Below are positions 15,075 through 24,822 of a stretch of 64,000 nt of DNA, in pieces (the first letter of the stretch is position 1; each line of letters starts with the position of its first letter). The position numbers were made by a program, and so were the translations under genes. Origin of the DNA: Tatumella citrea (GTDB lineage: Bacteria; Pseudomonadota; Gammaproteobacteria; Enterobacterales; Enterobacteriaceae); assembly GCF_002163585.1 (NCBI RefSeq), contig NZ_CP015579.1, positions 2,604,001-2,668,000 of the forward strand, written 5' to 3'. Below the pieces are notes generated by a model, which did no database searches, was not told the DNA's origin, and saw only the letters and a program-made list of their open reading frames with translations.

Positions 15075-16619
15075 TTACTGATAGCGCCAACGCATCAGCT
15101 TCTGTTCCAGCCGGCGAATAATAATAGAAATAACCGCAGCCACTCCGGCAATCAGTACAATTCCGGCCATCACCCGGTCTGCCGCCATCAGCTGTTGTGC
15201 ACGCATCATCATGCTACCAATACCTTCCCCGGAGGATATAAAGTACTCCGCTCCGGTAGTTCCGACCCAGGCGTGCATCATCCCCAGCCGCAGGCCGGTA
15301 AACAGATCAGGGAGCATTCCTGGCAGAATCAGATAACGAAATTTTGACAGTGGCGGTAATTTCAATGCTTTGGTGGTTTCCAGAAGCACCGAAGGAAGCT
15401 GAATCACTCCCTGCCGGGTAGCCAGCAGAACCGGAAAAAAACTCGCGATGGCAATAAATGCCAGGCGAGCCGTTTCGCCCAGACCAAACCAGGCCGTAAT
15501 TAATGGCAGCCAGGCAAAGATAGCCACGCTACGTAATCCGGAAAACAGTGGGGTCACCAGACGGTCAGCCCAACGAAAACTTCCGCTCGCCAGTCCGAAC
15601 AGTACTCCTGTGACTGCACCAATTGCAAAGCCTTGCAGCATTCGCAAAATACTGGCGGTCAGATCCAGACTGAATTGCCCATGGGTAAAACCAGCTACCA
15701 GGGTTTCTGCTACCTGAACCGGAGCCGGGAAAAATGCACTGTTTAGCCAACCTTCCCCTGATGCGATCTGCCAGACCGACAATAGACCACACGGTAGTAA
15801 CCAGCCATGCAGATCAAACAACTTCGTTGGTGGTAAAGTTACCGCACCTGCCACCGGTGATGGCCAGTGTATCCAACGGTCACTTATCCATTGCAGGCCT
15901 TTTTCTGCCGCAAAGCCCAGCAGCCCAATCACAATGACGCAAATATACACCTGGTCCAGCATAAACAGTTGCCGGCTTTCCACCAGCAGATAACCCAGGC
16001 CTTCGCTGGAGGCTAACAGCTCCACGGCAATCAATGAAACCCAGCCTTGGGAAAACGCCAGCCGGATTCCGGTCATCAGATACGGCAATAATGCCGGCAG
16101 CACAACCCGGCAGAGATACACGCGGACAGGCAATCGGAGCACACTCGCCATTTCCCTGAGTTTTGGCGGTAACTCGCCAATACCGGTACCGATATACAAT
16201 GTAACTGGCACGGTTACCGCTTTTATCAGAATAGTCAGTTTAAGAGCTTCCCCAATTCCCAGCCATAGCATTAATAGAGGAATCCAGGCCAGTGTCGGGA
16301 TTTGCACTAATACCGTAAATAATGGCATCAGCAGGCGGTTTGCCCGTTGGCTCAAACCAAAAAGGCTACCGAGCAAAATACCGATAGCAATACCGCCGCT
16401 CAGACCTATCGCCAGCCGCCATAAACTGATCGGCAGTTGATCCAGTAAATCCTGCGGAACAAAGGCCTGCGCCGTGTCCAGCACGACGGTTGGCGAGGGT
16501 AATATTTGCTCCGACATCCAGCCATGCATACTGCCCTGCCACCAGAAAAGTAACAAACTTAGCGGCAGCAACCACTGGCATCCCTGTCTGAATAAAAATT
16601 GTTTCAGTCCCGGCATCAT
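15075..16619 (-). CDS. Fused double permease of an SsuC/TauC-type ABC importer
   Basis: 514 residues, about twice the length of SsuC. Two homologous permease units follow each other: the first (about 1-250) has its EAA-type loop at LPALLPYLMTGIRLAFSQGW, the second (about 265-514) at LPGMLPDLFTGLRLGMMHAW. Each carries several membrane helices. A single chain would thus form the whole membrane channel, which is normally a dimer. It lies 3 bases after exbD and 18 before the ATPase gene. The binding protein partner is probably the one encoded divergently at 18759. Confidence 0.9.
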   Translation of the reverse strand: MMPGLKQFLFRQGCQWLLPLSLLLFWWQGSMHGWMSEQILPSPTVVLDTAQAFVPQDLLDQLPISLWRLAIGLSGGIAIGILLGSLFGLSQRANRLLMPLFTVLVQIPTLAWIPLLMLWLGIGEALKLTILIKAVTVPVTLYIGTGIGELPPKLREMASVLRLPVRVYLCRVVLPALLPYLMTGIRLAFSQGWVSLIAVELLASSEGLGYLLVESRQLFMLDQVYICVIVIGLLGFAAEKGLQWISDRWIHWPSPVAGAVTLPPTKLFDLHGWLLPCGLLSVWQIASGEGWLNSAFFPAPVQVAETLVAGFTHGQFSLDLTASILRMLQGFAIGAVTGVLFGLASGSFRWADRLVTPLFSGLRSVAIFAWLPLITAWFGLGETARLAFIAIASFFPVLLATRQGVIQLPSVLLETTKALKLPPLSKFRYLILPGMLPDLFTGLRLGMMHAWVGTTGAEYFISSGEGIGSMMMRAQQLMAADRVMAGIVLIAGVAAVISIIIRRLEQKLMRWRYQ

Positions 16620-16622
16620 TAT

Positions 16623-17024
16623 TTATTTCTGTGTCAGTAGTGCCAGATGATGAATACCTGACTTTTCAATATCCGCCAGTAACCCTGCAACCACACCATA
16701 ATTAGCGTCGGTATCTGCCTGAATTTGAACTACCTGCGCTGCATTAGCGGTTTGAGCCTCCGTCAGACGGGTGAGTAACTCACTGCGTTCAATCGGCTGT
16801 TTGTTAAGAAACAGTTGATTGCTGCCATCCAGACTGACAATTAGCGGATCTGGCTGGTTGGCCGGGGCCACCGCATTGGTTTTGGGCAAATTCACAGGAA
16901 TTGCTTTGGTCAGCATTGGTGCTGTGACAATAAAGACCACCAGTAATACCAGCATTACATCGACCAGCGGAGTGATATTCATTTCACTCATGATGTCATC
17001 AGAATTTCCGGAGGAAAAAGCCAT
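16623..17024 (-). CDS. exbD: ExbD/TolR-family energising protein
   Basis: 133 residues, one N-terminal membrane helix (about 17-38) with the essential aspartate context ITPLVDVMLVLLVVFIV, followed by a periplasmic domain. With ExbB it uses the proton gradient to drive TonB. Its start overlaps the exbB stop by one base. The presence of a private exbBD-tonB set beside a receptor implies a dedicated outer-membrane import route. The motif fits ExbD rather than TolR given the tonB neighbour. Confidence 0.92.
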   Translation of the reverse strand: MAFSSGNSDDIMSEMNITPLVDVMLVLLVVFIVTAPMLTKAIPVNLPKTNAVAPANQPDPLIVSLDGSNQLFLNKQPIERSELLTRLTEAQTANAAQVVQIQADTDANYGVVAGLLADIEKSGIHHLALLTQK

Positions 17025-17704
17025 TATGCCGCTCCCCGTAATTCACTGGCAGAGAACTCCGCACCACGGAAACCCTGAGCCTGCATAAGACTGTAAACAT
17101 CGTGGGCAAAATCATCCATATCTGCGACGGCCAGTTTTAACCGACGCTGAAAATAGTTGTAAATCAATACCGCGGGTACTGCTACAGCAATGCCGATACC
17201 GGTGGCTACCAATGCACTGCCGATCGGTCCGGCGACGGTATCCAGACTGGCCGAACCGGATAAACCAATATCATGCAGTGCCGCCATAATTCCCCAAACT
17301 GTGCCAAATAAACCAATAAAAGGTGAAGTGGTTCCGATACTGGCTAGTAGTGCCAGCCCGGACTCAAGGGTACGGCGTTCACGCAGGATCTGCTGAGAAA
17401 GCGCCCGTTCTACCCGATCCGGCAACTGAGCCTCCAGAGTATGGCTGCCTTTCAGACGTTCCGGGGCCGTAATTGCCGCCTGGGCAAGATTCGCCAGCGC
17501 TCCCGGTGCCCGGGTTTGTGCCAGTGACTGGTGTAAATTTTCCTGTTGCCAGAACAGCTGACGAAACTGCCGGTTACGGCGTTGCAGACGAAGATACTGC
17601 AACAACTTGAGTATTCCGATAGTCCAGGTGAACAATGAAAATAGCACCAGAATAATTATCACTCCTCCTTCCGGGGAAGTGGCATTGAAATGTTGTGGAA
17701 TCAT
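17024..17704 (-). CDS. exbB: ExbB/TolQ-family proton channel
   Basis: 226 residues with three membrane helices: near 12-32, and a pair at about 120-140 and 165-190. The conserved pore segments LALLASIGTTSPFIGLFGTVWGIM and GPIGSALVATGIGIAVAVPAVLIYNYF are present. It forms the proton-conducting complex with ExbD. It is the second gene after tonB, separated by 12 bases. Confidence 0.92.
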   Translation of the reverse strand: MIPQHFNATSPEGGVIIILVLFSLFTWTIGILKLLQYLRLQRRNRQFRQLFWQQENLHQSLAQTRAPGALANLAQAAITAPERLKGSHTLEAQLPDRVERALSQQILRERRTLESGLALLASIGTTSPFIGLFGTVWGIMAALHDIGLSGSASLDTVAGPIGSALVATGIGIAVAVPAVLIYNYFQRRLKLAVADMDDFAHDVYSLMQAQGFRGAEFSASELRGAA

Positions 17705-17716
17705 TTAAAAAATACC

Positions 17717-18520
17717 TCATGAATTAAGCGAAAAATCGACAGGAACAATGACCTCACCACTCACGGCCTCATTGCCCCGCTTAGCAGGAACAAATGACCA
17801 GTGCCGCACCGTGCGTAACGCGGCATCGTCAAGGGCAGATGTCCCGCTGGATTGATAGATTTGTACCCCGGTGGCTTTCCCGGCAGAATTGACCGAAACC
17901 CTGAGCAATACAGTGCCTTCCAGTCCGCGTTCAATCGCACTTTCCGGATAGTCCGGGGCCGGGTTGTGCAGATAGCCGGCGTTGGCTATCGGCGGTGTAA
18001 CTGCTGTGGCGGCAGCAGAAGATTGCGCCGTACTGGCATGGGTCTCCGGTTGGGTCATATGTTGCGCAGCGGCGGCTGGTTTGATGTTCGGCTTTTGTAC
18101 CGGCCGGACATTGTGTTGCGGTTTAGCGTGTGGCCGGACCGGCGGTTTTGCTTTCGGCGGCTGCGTCAGCTTTTTCTCTAACGGTTTGGGTTCCGGGGCC
18201 GGAGTGCTGGCACTTTCGTCCACCGGCGGGGGCGGTGTCGCAGGGGTATCAGGCTGTGGCTCGCTGACCGGTGTCGGAATTTCAGGCGTCGGGGTAGCTA
18301 CTGTAAATTCTATTTGCATCGGCAGTGGCTGTGGGGCAGACACCGGAGGCACTTCCGCTGATTTGGTTAACAGCCATGGCAAAATAGCCGCATGAAGCCC
18401 TACGGCCACTGCCAGTGCCAGTCCCCGCTCAGAAAAGACGCTGAGTTTTGTCGGTTTTTGGGCTACAGAAGACACATCCTCTCTCAGCTCATGGTCTCCG
18501 GCATTAATTATCTGCGCCAT
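17717..18520 (-). CDS. tonB: TonB-family energy transducer
   Basis: 267 residues: a cytoplasmic tail, one membrane helix (about 33-52, with an SxxxH-like GLHAAILPWLL), a long Pro/Ala/Lys-rich periplasmic stretch (about 60-170), and a C-terminal TonB domain with NPAPDYPESAIERGLEGTVLLRVSVN and HWSFVPAKRG. It couples the inner-membrane proton motive force to outer-membrane receptors. First gene of the minus-strand operon, divergent from the binding protein and receptor genes. It is probably an extra TonB besides the cell's housekeeping copy. Confidence 0.92.
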   Translation of the reverse strand: MAQIINAGDHELREDVSSVAQKPTKLSVFSERGLALAVAVGLHAAILPWLLTKSAEVPPVSAPQPLPMQIEFTVATPTPEIPTPVSEPQPDTPATPPPPVDESASTPAPEPKPLEKKLTQPPKAKPPVRPHAKPQHNVRPVQKPNIKPAAAAQHMTQPETHASTAQSSAAATAVTPPIANAGYLHNPAPDYPESAIERGLEGTVLLRVSVNSAGKATGVQIYQSSGTSALDDAALRTVRHWSFVPAKRGNEAVSGEVIVPVDFSLNS

Positions 18521-18758
18521 TCCCAGATACTCCGCTAATTATGAATTTAATTTCCCTGTTATTAATAAGAATAAATTCCCTGATGGCTAATGCGTATTTG
18601 ACATAGTTCATTTCCATTCGGCGCATGGGCTTATATTCTCTTACGGAGACTGACTTAGATAATATTAAGATATATAAATTCATTTTTTATATTAGCCAAC
18701 ACCAATGCCATCCTTTAGAAATCATCGCCTGGAAAACTTATAAATAACGGATGGTCGT

Positions 18759-19769
18759 ATGAAATATATTCGATCGGTAAAATCAATGATTAATTCCCTG
18801 GCGATTTCCACTCTGTTTTATACGGCAATTGCCAGCGCTGCTGCCACAGATATACGTATTGCAGTTTCAGATATTGGTGCGGGAGATAAACCTGCCGGAG
18901 GAGGACTGGTAGATGTTATTTATCAGAAAAAATTGCTGGAGCAAGCGTTAGGCCACCAGGGAGTCTCGGTACACTGGCTGTTTATTAAAGGGGCCGGCCC
19001 GGCGATTAATGAAGGTTTCGCCAGTCACCAGATAGATATGGCCTATCTTGGTGATTTCGCGGCAATTATTGGTCGTTCTCACGGACTGGATACCCGGGTT
19101 ATCGGGGTTGCATCACGTGGAATTGACCATTATCTGGCGGTAGCGAAAGGTGAAAATATTCATAGTCTGGCCGATTTAAAAGGCAAACGGGTCGGATTAT
19201 TTCGTGGTACTGCTGCCGAATTATCTTTTGTCACCGCGCTTCATTCTCAGGGGTTGACGCCCCGCGATGTTAAAATCATTAATCTCGATTTTGCAGCTGC
19301 CAGTGCTGCGCTGGCGGCAAAACAGATTGATGCCACCTGGGGAGGAGACAACACCCTGCAGCTACAGGCGAAAGGTATTGCTGATATTGCGCTTTCTACC
19401 CGTGATCTACACGGCGCTGGCCAGCTCAGCGGGCTGATTGTGGTTGATAACCATTTTGCGGAACAAAATAAAGCCATTCTGCAACAAGTCGTCGATGTAC
19501 AACAGCAAGTGGCTGGCTGGGCCAGCCAGCCAAAAAATAATGACGCCTTTATACAGATATTGGCCCAACAGTCTGGTTATCCGGAATCTATATTACGTCA
19601 TGACTGGGGAAATAGTCAGGAATTAACCGCCAGATTATCCCCTCAACCCGATCCACAATTTATTTCCCAAATAACTAATTCAGTTAACGTTGCCAGAGAA
19701 GCGAAATTAATTCGCCAGCCATTTGATGTTAACCAATGGTTCGATACTTCGTACTTAAAAACAAAATAA
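18759..19769 (+). CDS. Periplasmic substrate-binding protein, SsuA/NMT1-like
   Basis: 336 residues with a Sec signal peptide (basic start MKYIRSVKSM, hydrophobic stretch, cleavage near ASAAA before TDIRIAVSD). The mature part has the type II binding-protein pattern of the sulfonate/nitrate/taurine group: AYLGDFAAIIGRSHG, LADLKGKRVGLFRGTAAE and QIDATWGGDN. It probably delivers the substrate to the fused permease encoded divergently. Start codon follows GGATGG. It heads the plus-strand unit with the TonB-dependent receptor 14 bases downstream. The ligand is not deducible. Confidence 0.87.
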   Translation: MKYIRSVKSMINSLAISTLFYTAIASAAATDIRIAVSDIGAGDKPAGGGLVDVIYQKKLLEQALGHQGVSVHWLFIKGAGPAINEGFASHQIDMAYLGDFAAIIGRSHGLDTRVIGVASRGIDHYLAVAKGENIHSLADLKGKRVGLFRGTAAELSFVTALHSQGLTPRDVKIINLDFAAASAALAAKQIDATWGGDNTLQLQAKGIADIALSTRDLHGAGQLSGLIVVDNHFAEQNKAILQQVVDVQQQVAGWASQPKNNDAFIQILAQQSGYPESILRHDWGNSQELTARLSPQPDPQFISQITNSVNVAREAKLIRQPFDVNQWFDTSYLKTK

Positions 19770-19783
19770 TTTAGGGGAAAATA

Positions 19784-22048
19784 ATGATGACAAGCAAATG
19801 GCGTTATTCGTTAATCGCCGCAGGAATTCTCACCAGCCTGACATCAGTCCGGGCAGAGGAAACCAACAATACCGCAGATAAAGCAGCGACCCAGAGCACC
19901 CCGGTCAGGCTAAAGAAAATCCGCGTGAAAGCCTCACGGCCACAGTTACGCCAGCAGACAACCCTCTCTACACGGATCAGTGGTAAAACCCTGGAACAGG
20001 ACCATATTTACCGGTTTGAGGACATTGCCCAGGAAGTCAGTGGTGTGGATATTGCAGCCACCGATGCGCTCGATACCCGTGTGACCATTCGTGGTGTCGG
20101 AGATGGAGGCGGCAGTGAAATCAATATAGGTATGGCCAGTAGCGTGGGTCAATTCCTGGATGGTGTTCGCCTGTCCAGACCCGGTATGTTATCCAATGAC
20201 CTTCTGGATATTGATAGTGTGAATGTGCTGAAAGGCCCGCAGGGGACCTTATATGGTTTTAATACCAGTGCCGGTGCCATAGATATTCGCAGTCGTAAAC
20301 CGACATTTACTCCGGAAGCATCTGCGGAACAATCAGTCGGGCAACGGGGTTATGTTCAGACAAAACTGATGGCCTCAGGGGCCCTCACCGACACTCTCGC
20401 CGGACGAATCAATGTCACTCATACTGAGCGGGGCGGCTACATTGATAATGTAATCACCGGGAATAAGTTGGGCGGCAGCCGCGGTGATGGCCTGCGTGGT
20501 CAGTTATTGTGGCAACCTTCTGATAATTTCGATATTCGGTTTATTGGTGATTACAGCGAGAGCACCAACTTTCCGGTGATGTCACTGGTGGGTACCCACG
20601 CGGTCAACGGTACAGATACCTTCCTGCAACGCGCCAGTGAACTGGGAGCGACCATAGTCAATGGCCGTAAAGTAGCACTGGATGATGAATCTAAAACCCG
20701 CGTACGCCAGGGAGGTGCCTCCGTCACGGCTGACTTGCGGCTGGACAATGGTTTTGCCCTACATTCGCTCTCTGCCTGGCGCTATTTTTTATTTTTACCC
20801 AACACTGCTGACGGCATGAGCATCCCTTTGTATGCCAACAGCGGCGGTGATGCCCATGACCGGACCTGGGAACAGCGTTTTTGGGTTGACTCTCCGAAAG
20901 GTGGTATCGCGGATTATACCGTCGGTATTGATTACTGGGGCGAGAATCTGGATACCTTCGCCCATGACCATTACTACGACAACAGTGATGTCACCACCTG
21001 GTATGGAAGCACCAGCAATACCGGTAAATATGTACAACGTTTTGGCAAGCTTAACGACAATGTAGTGTCACTTTATGCCAACAGTACCTGGCACTTGAAT
21101 GATCAGTTAGATCTGATCACCGGACTTCGTGGCAGTTACGAGAAAAAAACCGGTTCCTTCAAGCGAATCAATAAGAACGATTTTGATTCCGGCATTCTGT
21201 CTCAGACTGAGTTCCTGCCTGCGGCCACCGCCAGCCTGAACTGGTACGCGACACCAAATATCACTCCGTATCTGACACTGGCTTATGCTGAAAAATCCGG
21301 CGGCCTGAATGTATCATCCGGTGCCGCCACTAAAGCAGGCACTGATTCGCTATATATCGATCCGGAAAAAACCAGCTCTGCAGAACTGGGAATTAAAACA
21401 CACTGGTTACAGCATAAAGTTGAATGGAATACCGCGCTGTTCTGGAGTGAAGTTCGTGATTTCCAGACCACCGCCTATGATGAGGAATCTCAGTCCAGTT
21501 ATCTGATCAATGCCGGAAAATATCGCAGTCGTGGCGTAGAAACACAACTTTCAGTCTATCCGACCGAAGGCCTGAGTCTGGCGCTTAATGGCACCCTGCT
21601 GGATACCCGATATCTCGACTTCACTAATGCTAAATGCCCGGCAGAAGTTTCACTGCAATCCAATGCCCCGGCGACCTGTGATCTCACCGGCAAACGTGTA
21701 TTCAGTTCACCACGCTTAAGCTGGAATGCCCGGGCCCGTTATGAATGGAATGCCTTCGGTAACGTGCAGGCGTTTGTTTCCGGCCAGTACTCCTGGCGTA
21801 GCTGGTCATACGGTACCGTGGATGATTCCGCCTTTACCCATATTCCGTCTTACGGCGTGCTGAATGTCTCTACCGGGCTGAACGGTAAGCAAGGCAGTAA
21901 TGGCTGGCATGTTTCACTGTGGATGCAAAATGCGCTGAATAAATCGTATTACCGCGTGATTAAAGCCGGTGATTACGGTTCCGCGTTTGGTCAGTTAGCC
22001 GACGGGCGGCTGATTGGCCTGACTGTTGGTTGGGACTTCAAAGGATGA
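19784..22048 (+). CDS. TonB-dependent outer-membrane receptor
   Basis: 754 residues. A signal peptide ends near VRAEE; a TonB-box-like segment KKIRVKAS is near residue 45. The plug (about 60-190) contains DIAQEVSGVDI, VTIRGVG and the VLKGPQGTLYGFNTSAGAIDIRSRKP motif. The remainder is a 22-strand barrel with alternating aromatic patterns. It is of the OMR/CirA-like broad class, not a recognised siderophore receptor. The barrel end WDFKG has two residues beyond the usual terminal aromatic. It is translated from AGGGGAAAATA, between the binding protein and the Tat-exported enzyme, and is presumably energised by the tonB-exbBD set. Confidence 0.9.
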   Translation: MMTSKWRYSLIAAGILTSLTSVRAEETNNTADKAATQSTPVRLKKIRVKASRPQLRQQTTLSTRISGKTLEQDHIYRFEDIAQEVSGVDIAATDALDTRVTIRGVGDGGGSEINIGMASSVGQFLDGVRLSRPGMLSNDLLDIDSVNVLKGPQGTLYGFNTSAGAIDIRSRKPTFTPEASAEQSVGQRGYVQTKLMASGALTDTLAGRINVTHTERGGYIDNVITGNKLGGSRGDGLRGQLLWQPSDNFDIRFIGDYSESTNFPVMSLVGTHAVNGTDTFLQRASELGATIVNGRKVALDDESKTRVRQGGASVTADLRLDNGFALHSLSAWRYFLFLPNTADGMSIPLYANSGGDAHDRTWEQRFWVDSPKGGIADYTVGIDYWGENLDTFAHDHYYDNSDVTTWYGSTSNTGKYVQRFGKLNDNVVSLYANSTWHLNDQLDLITGLRGSYEKKTGSFKRINKNDFDSGILSQTEFLPAATASLNWYATPNITPYLTLAYAEKSGGLNVSSGAATKAGTDSLYIDPEKTSSAELGIKTHWLQHKVEWNTALFWSEVRDFQTTAYDEESQSSYLINAGKYRSRGVETQLSVYPTEGLSLALNGTLLDTRYLDFTNAKCPAEVSLQSNAPATCDLTGKRVFSSPRLSWNARARYEWNAFGNVQAFVSGQYSWRSWSYGTVDDSAFTHIPSYGVLNVSTGLNGKQGSNGWHVSLWMQNALNKSYYRVIKAGDYGSAFGQLADGRLIGLTVGWDFKG

Positions 22049-22052
22049 TGAT

Positions 22053-24809
22053 ATGAGTGATACTCCTTATTCAAGACGTCGTTTTCTGCGTGACAGTGCG
22101 TTGGTTAGTCTGGCGATGCCACTGCTGCCAGGGACCAGCCGTGCCGCGACCGACAATCATAACCAAGGCCAGGCCGGAGCGACCACAGAGGCAGCAGTAC
22201 ACTGGCTTGAATCGCCAACACCTGCCTCGTTCGCCGGTGTCACCTGGGGAACAGCCTGGCCGCGGGGAGCGGTCAGTGCTGACAAAGCTTTTGAACTCCG
22301 GGAAGCTGGTGGCAGCCGGCCGTTGCAAAGCTGGCCGCTGGCCTGGTGGCCAGATGGATCGGTGAAATGGTCAGCTCATGCCCTCGGCGGAGATGCACCA
22401 TATGGTGACTCACTGAGTGTTATTCCAGTGGCGGCTGCTCTGCCGTCACCGGGGATCGCCAGTGAAACGCCGGATGGCTGGAGGATTAACACCGGGTCGA
22501 TCCAGGCCCTGATCTCGCGTAACGGCGAGCAGTTGATTAAAGAAATTCGTCGTGGTGATCAGACCTTGCTGACCAATGGCCGGCTGGTATTACGCACCCG
22601 CAGCGGTGATGAAGAGCAGTTAACTGCCAATACCGCACAGCTTGCCGGTAAAGCCGACTCGGTAGTACTTGAGCAGAATGGCCCGCAACGGGCGGTGATC
22701 ACCCTACGTGGAACCCACCGCAACGCTGAAGATGCAGTGATCCGGTTTGTGGTCAGGTTGTACTGGTATGCCGGAACTGCCAGCGTCCGGGTCATGCATA
22801 CCCTGATCTATGATAATGAACAGCCACAGCGGGCGGTCAGCGGTATCGGCTTAGCCTTTGATGCCCCCCAGACTGCAGAACTGTATGACCGCCATGTTCG
22901 TTTTGTCTCCGATCAGGGAGGGATTTTTCATGAATCAGTACGCGGGCTCAGCGGATTACGCCGCTCCCCGGGAGAAGCGGTGATTGATGCCCAACTCAGG
23001 GGAACTGCCGCACCTCCGTTAAGTGAATTTACCCCGATAGTGGCTGAACGGCTGGCGCTGATTCCTGCCTTTGGCAGCTACCGTCTGATGCAGCATCATC
23101 CGGATGGCTATCTGATTCGCAAACGTACCGCACCTCATCAGAGCTGGCTCTCGTCTGCCACCGGCAGTCGTGCTGCCGGGGTCGGGTATCTGGGGTCACC
23201 GCAAGGTGGAATTGCTTTCGGTATCCGTAATTTCTGGCAAAGCTATCCGGCCTGTCTGGATATTGCCGGAGCGGACAGTGATCTGGCCACAGTAACACTT
23301 TGGCTGTGGTCGCCGTGGGCAGAAGCCATGGATATGGGCAGCTGGCATGACGAGATGGGCATGACCACCTATCAGGCGCAACGTGATGCGTTAGACATTA
23401 CTTACGAAGATTATGAACCGGGTTATGACACCCCGGTTGGCGTCGCCCGGACCAGCGAACTGTTTATCGACCTGTTGGTACATACCCCGGACGATCAGCA
23501 GTTACTGGCAATTACCCGGCGTATGCAACATCCGCCTCAACTAGTAACACGCAGTGAAACACTGTCCCATGCCGGGGTGTTTGGCCCGGTCTGGGCGCCT
23601 GCCAGCCGGTTTGGAAAACGGCACCAACCACTGCGTGAACAACTGGCGTGGTATTTTGATTTCTACCGGCGTGAGGTTGAACAACGCAAGTGGTATGGTT
23701 TTTGGGACTACGGCGATGTGATGCATACCTACGACAGTGATCGTCATGTCTGGCGTTACGATATCGGTGGCTTCGCATGGGATAACTCCGAGCTAAGTAC
23801 CGATTTATGGCTGTGGTATTACTATCTGCACAGCGGTCGGGCGGATGTATTTCGTATGGCCGAAGCCATGACCCGTCATACCGGTGAAGTCGATGTTTAC
23901 CACCTGGGACGCTTTGCCCCGCTGGGATCACGCCATAATGTGCTGCACTGGGGAGACAGCGCCAAGCAGCTACGTATTTCGACGGTAGCAAATAGGCGAT
24001 TCCTCTATTATCTGACTGCCGATGAACGGATTGGCGATCTGATGGACGAACAGGTGGAAGGCGTCCGGACGCTGCAAAAAGTGCCACCGGGACGAAAGAT
24101 TGGTCAGAAACCCGCCAGTGATCCGCATTATGTCAGTCTCTATTTTGGTACTGACTGGAGTGCTGTCGCGGCCGCCTGGCTGACCGCCTGGGAGCGACGC
24201 AACGATAATGCTATGCGCCAGCGACTACTGAACAGCATGCAGTCTATTGCGGCTCAGCCCCATGGCTTTTTTACCGGTTTATCTGAAATGAATGCCGACA
24301 CGGGGAAATTCCGTCAGGCCCCGGCGGATCAGTTGTTTATTTCCCATCTTAGTGCGGTTTTCGGGCTGGCTGAAATTTGCAGTGAATTACTGCAGTTACT
24401 GCCGGATGAAAGCTTTAGCCAGGCCTGGCTCGAATACTGCCGCTTATACAACGATCTGCCGGCGCTGAGTAAATTCGTAGGCAAACCGGTGAAAAAACTC
24501 AATCTGGTTCAGGGGCATGCCCGTCTGACCGCCTTTGCCGCCTGGCATCAGCATGATAAAAGGCTCGCCAAACGGGCATGGCAGGAATTCAACAGTGGCC
24601 AGGGTGGAATTGTTCATCCGAATCAGCAGCAACGGCTGATTCGACCGCCAGAGGTATTGTATCCGGTTCGCGAGGCGGAAATTAACTCCAATATCGATAA
24701 ACGTTCCGGCAGTACCGGAACTACCGATCTGGCGACCAATGCAGTTTCCCAATGGGGGCTAACCGCCCTCTCGCTCCTGGCACTGCTGGACAGTGCTTCT
24801 GATAAATAA
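22053..24809 (+). CDS. Tat-exported exo-rhamnogalacturonan-lyase-like protein (PcRGLX/YetA type)
   Basis: 918 residues from the ATG at 22053 (AAAGGATGATG upstream; overlaps nothing after the receptor stop at 22048). A twin-arginine signal is clear: SRRRFLRDSALVSLAMPLL, then an SRA cleavage region. The N-terminal domain has the pattern VHWLESPTPASFAGVTWGTAWPRG and QSWPLAWWPDGSVKWSAHA, typical of the PcRGLX/YetA family (polysaccharide lyase 26 and relatives). The middle and C-terminal parts are Trp/Tyr-rich and helical, like (alpha/alpha) toroid domains. It probably acts in the periplasm on a pectin-derived or other glycan. Enzyme activity is inference from family. Confidence 0.78.
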   Translation: MSDTPYSRRRFLRDSALVSLAMPLLPGTSRAATDNHNQGQAGATTEAAVHWLESPTPASFAGVTWGTAWPRGAVSADKAFELREAGGSRPLQSWPLAWWPDGSVKWSAHALGGDAPYGDSLSVIPVAAALPSPGIASETPDGWRINTGSIQALISRNGEQLIKEIRRGDQTLLTNGRLVLRTRSGDEEQLTANTAQLAGKADSVVLEQNGPQRAVITLRGTHRNAEDAVIRFVVRLYWYAGTASVRVMHTLIYDNEQPQRAVSGIGLAFDAPQTAELYDRHVRFVSDQGGIFHESVRGLSGLRRSPGEAVIDAQLRGTAAPPLSEFTPIVAERLALIPAFGSYRLMQHHPDGYLIRKRTAPHQSWLSSATGSRAAGVGYLGSPQGGIAFGIRNFWQSYPACLDIAGADSDLATVTLWLWSPWAEAMDMGSWHDEMGMTTYQAQRDALDITYEDYEPGYDTPVGVARTSELFIDLLVHTPDDQQLLAITRRMQHPPQLVTRSETLSHAGVFGPVWAPASRFGKRHQPLREQLAWYFDFYRREVEQRKWYGFWDYGDVMHTYDSDRHVWRYDIGGFAWDNSELSTDLWLWYYYLHSGRADVFRMAEAMTRHTGEVDVYHLGRFAPLGSRHNVLHWGDSAKQLRISTVANRRFLYYLTADERIGDLMDEQVEGVRTLQKVPPGRKIGQKPASDPHYVSLYFGTDWSAVAAAWLTAWERRNDNAMRQRLLNSMQSIAAQPHGFFTGLSEMNADTGKFRQAPADQLFISHLSAVFGLAEICSELLQLLPDESFSQAWLEYCRLYNDLPALSKFVGKPVKKLNLVQGHARLTAFAAWHQHDKRLAKRAWQEFNSGQGGIVHPNQQQRLIRPPEVLYPVREAEINSNIDKRSGSTGTTDLATNAVSQWGLTALSLLALLDSASDK

Positions 24810-24822
24810 CGCAGGATGACTA

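Noticed and set aside
18541..18758. TTGACA at 18598 with TATATT at 18632 as a promoter of the binding-protein gene
   Set aside because: The spacer is 28 bases, too long for a normal sigma-70 promoter; the true promoters could not be assigned.
23512..24087. Long minus-strand frame of 191 codons inside the lyase-like gene
   Set aside because: Composition is Arg/Pro/His-rich as in antisense shadows; the plus-strand gene is clear over the whole range.
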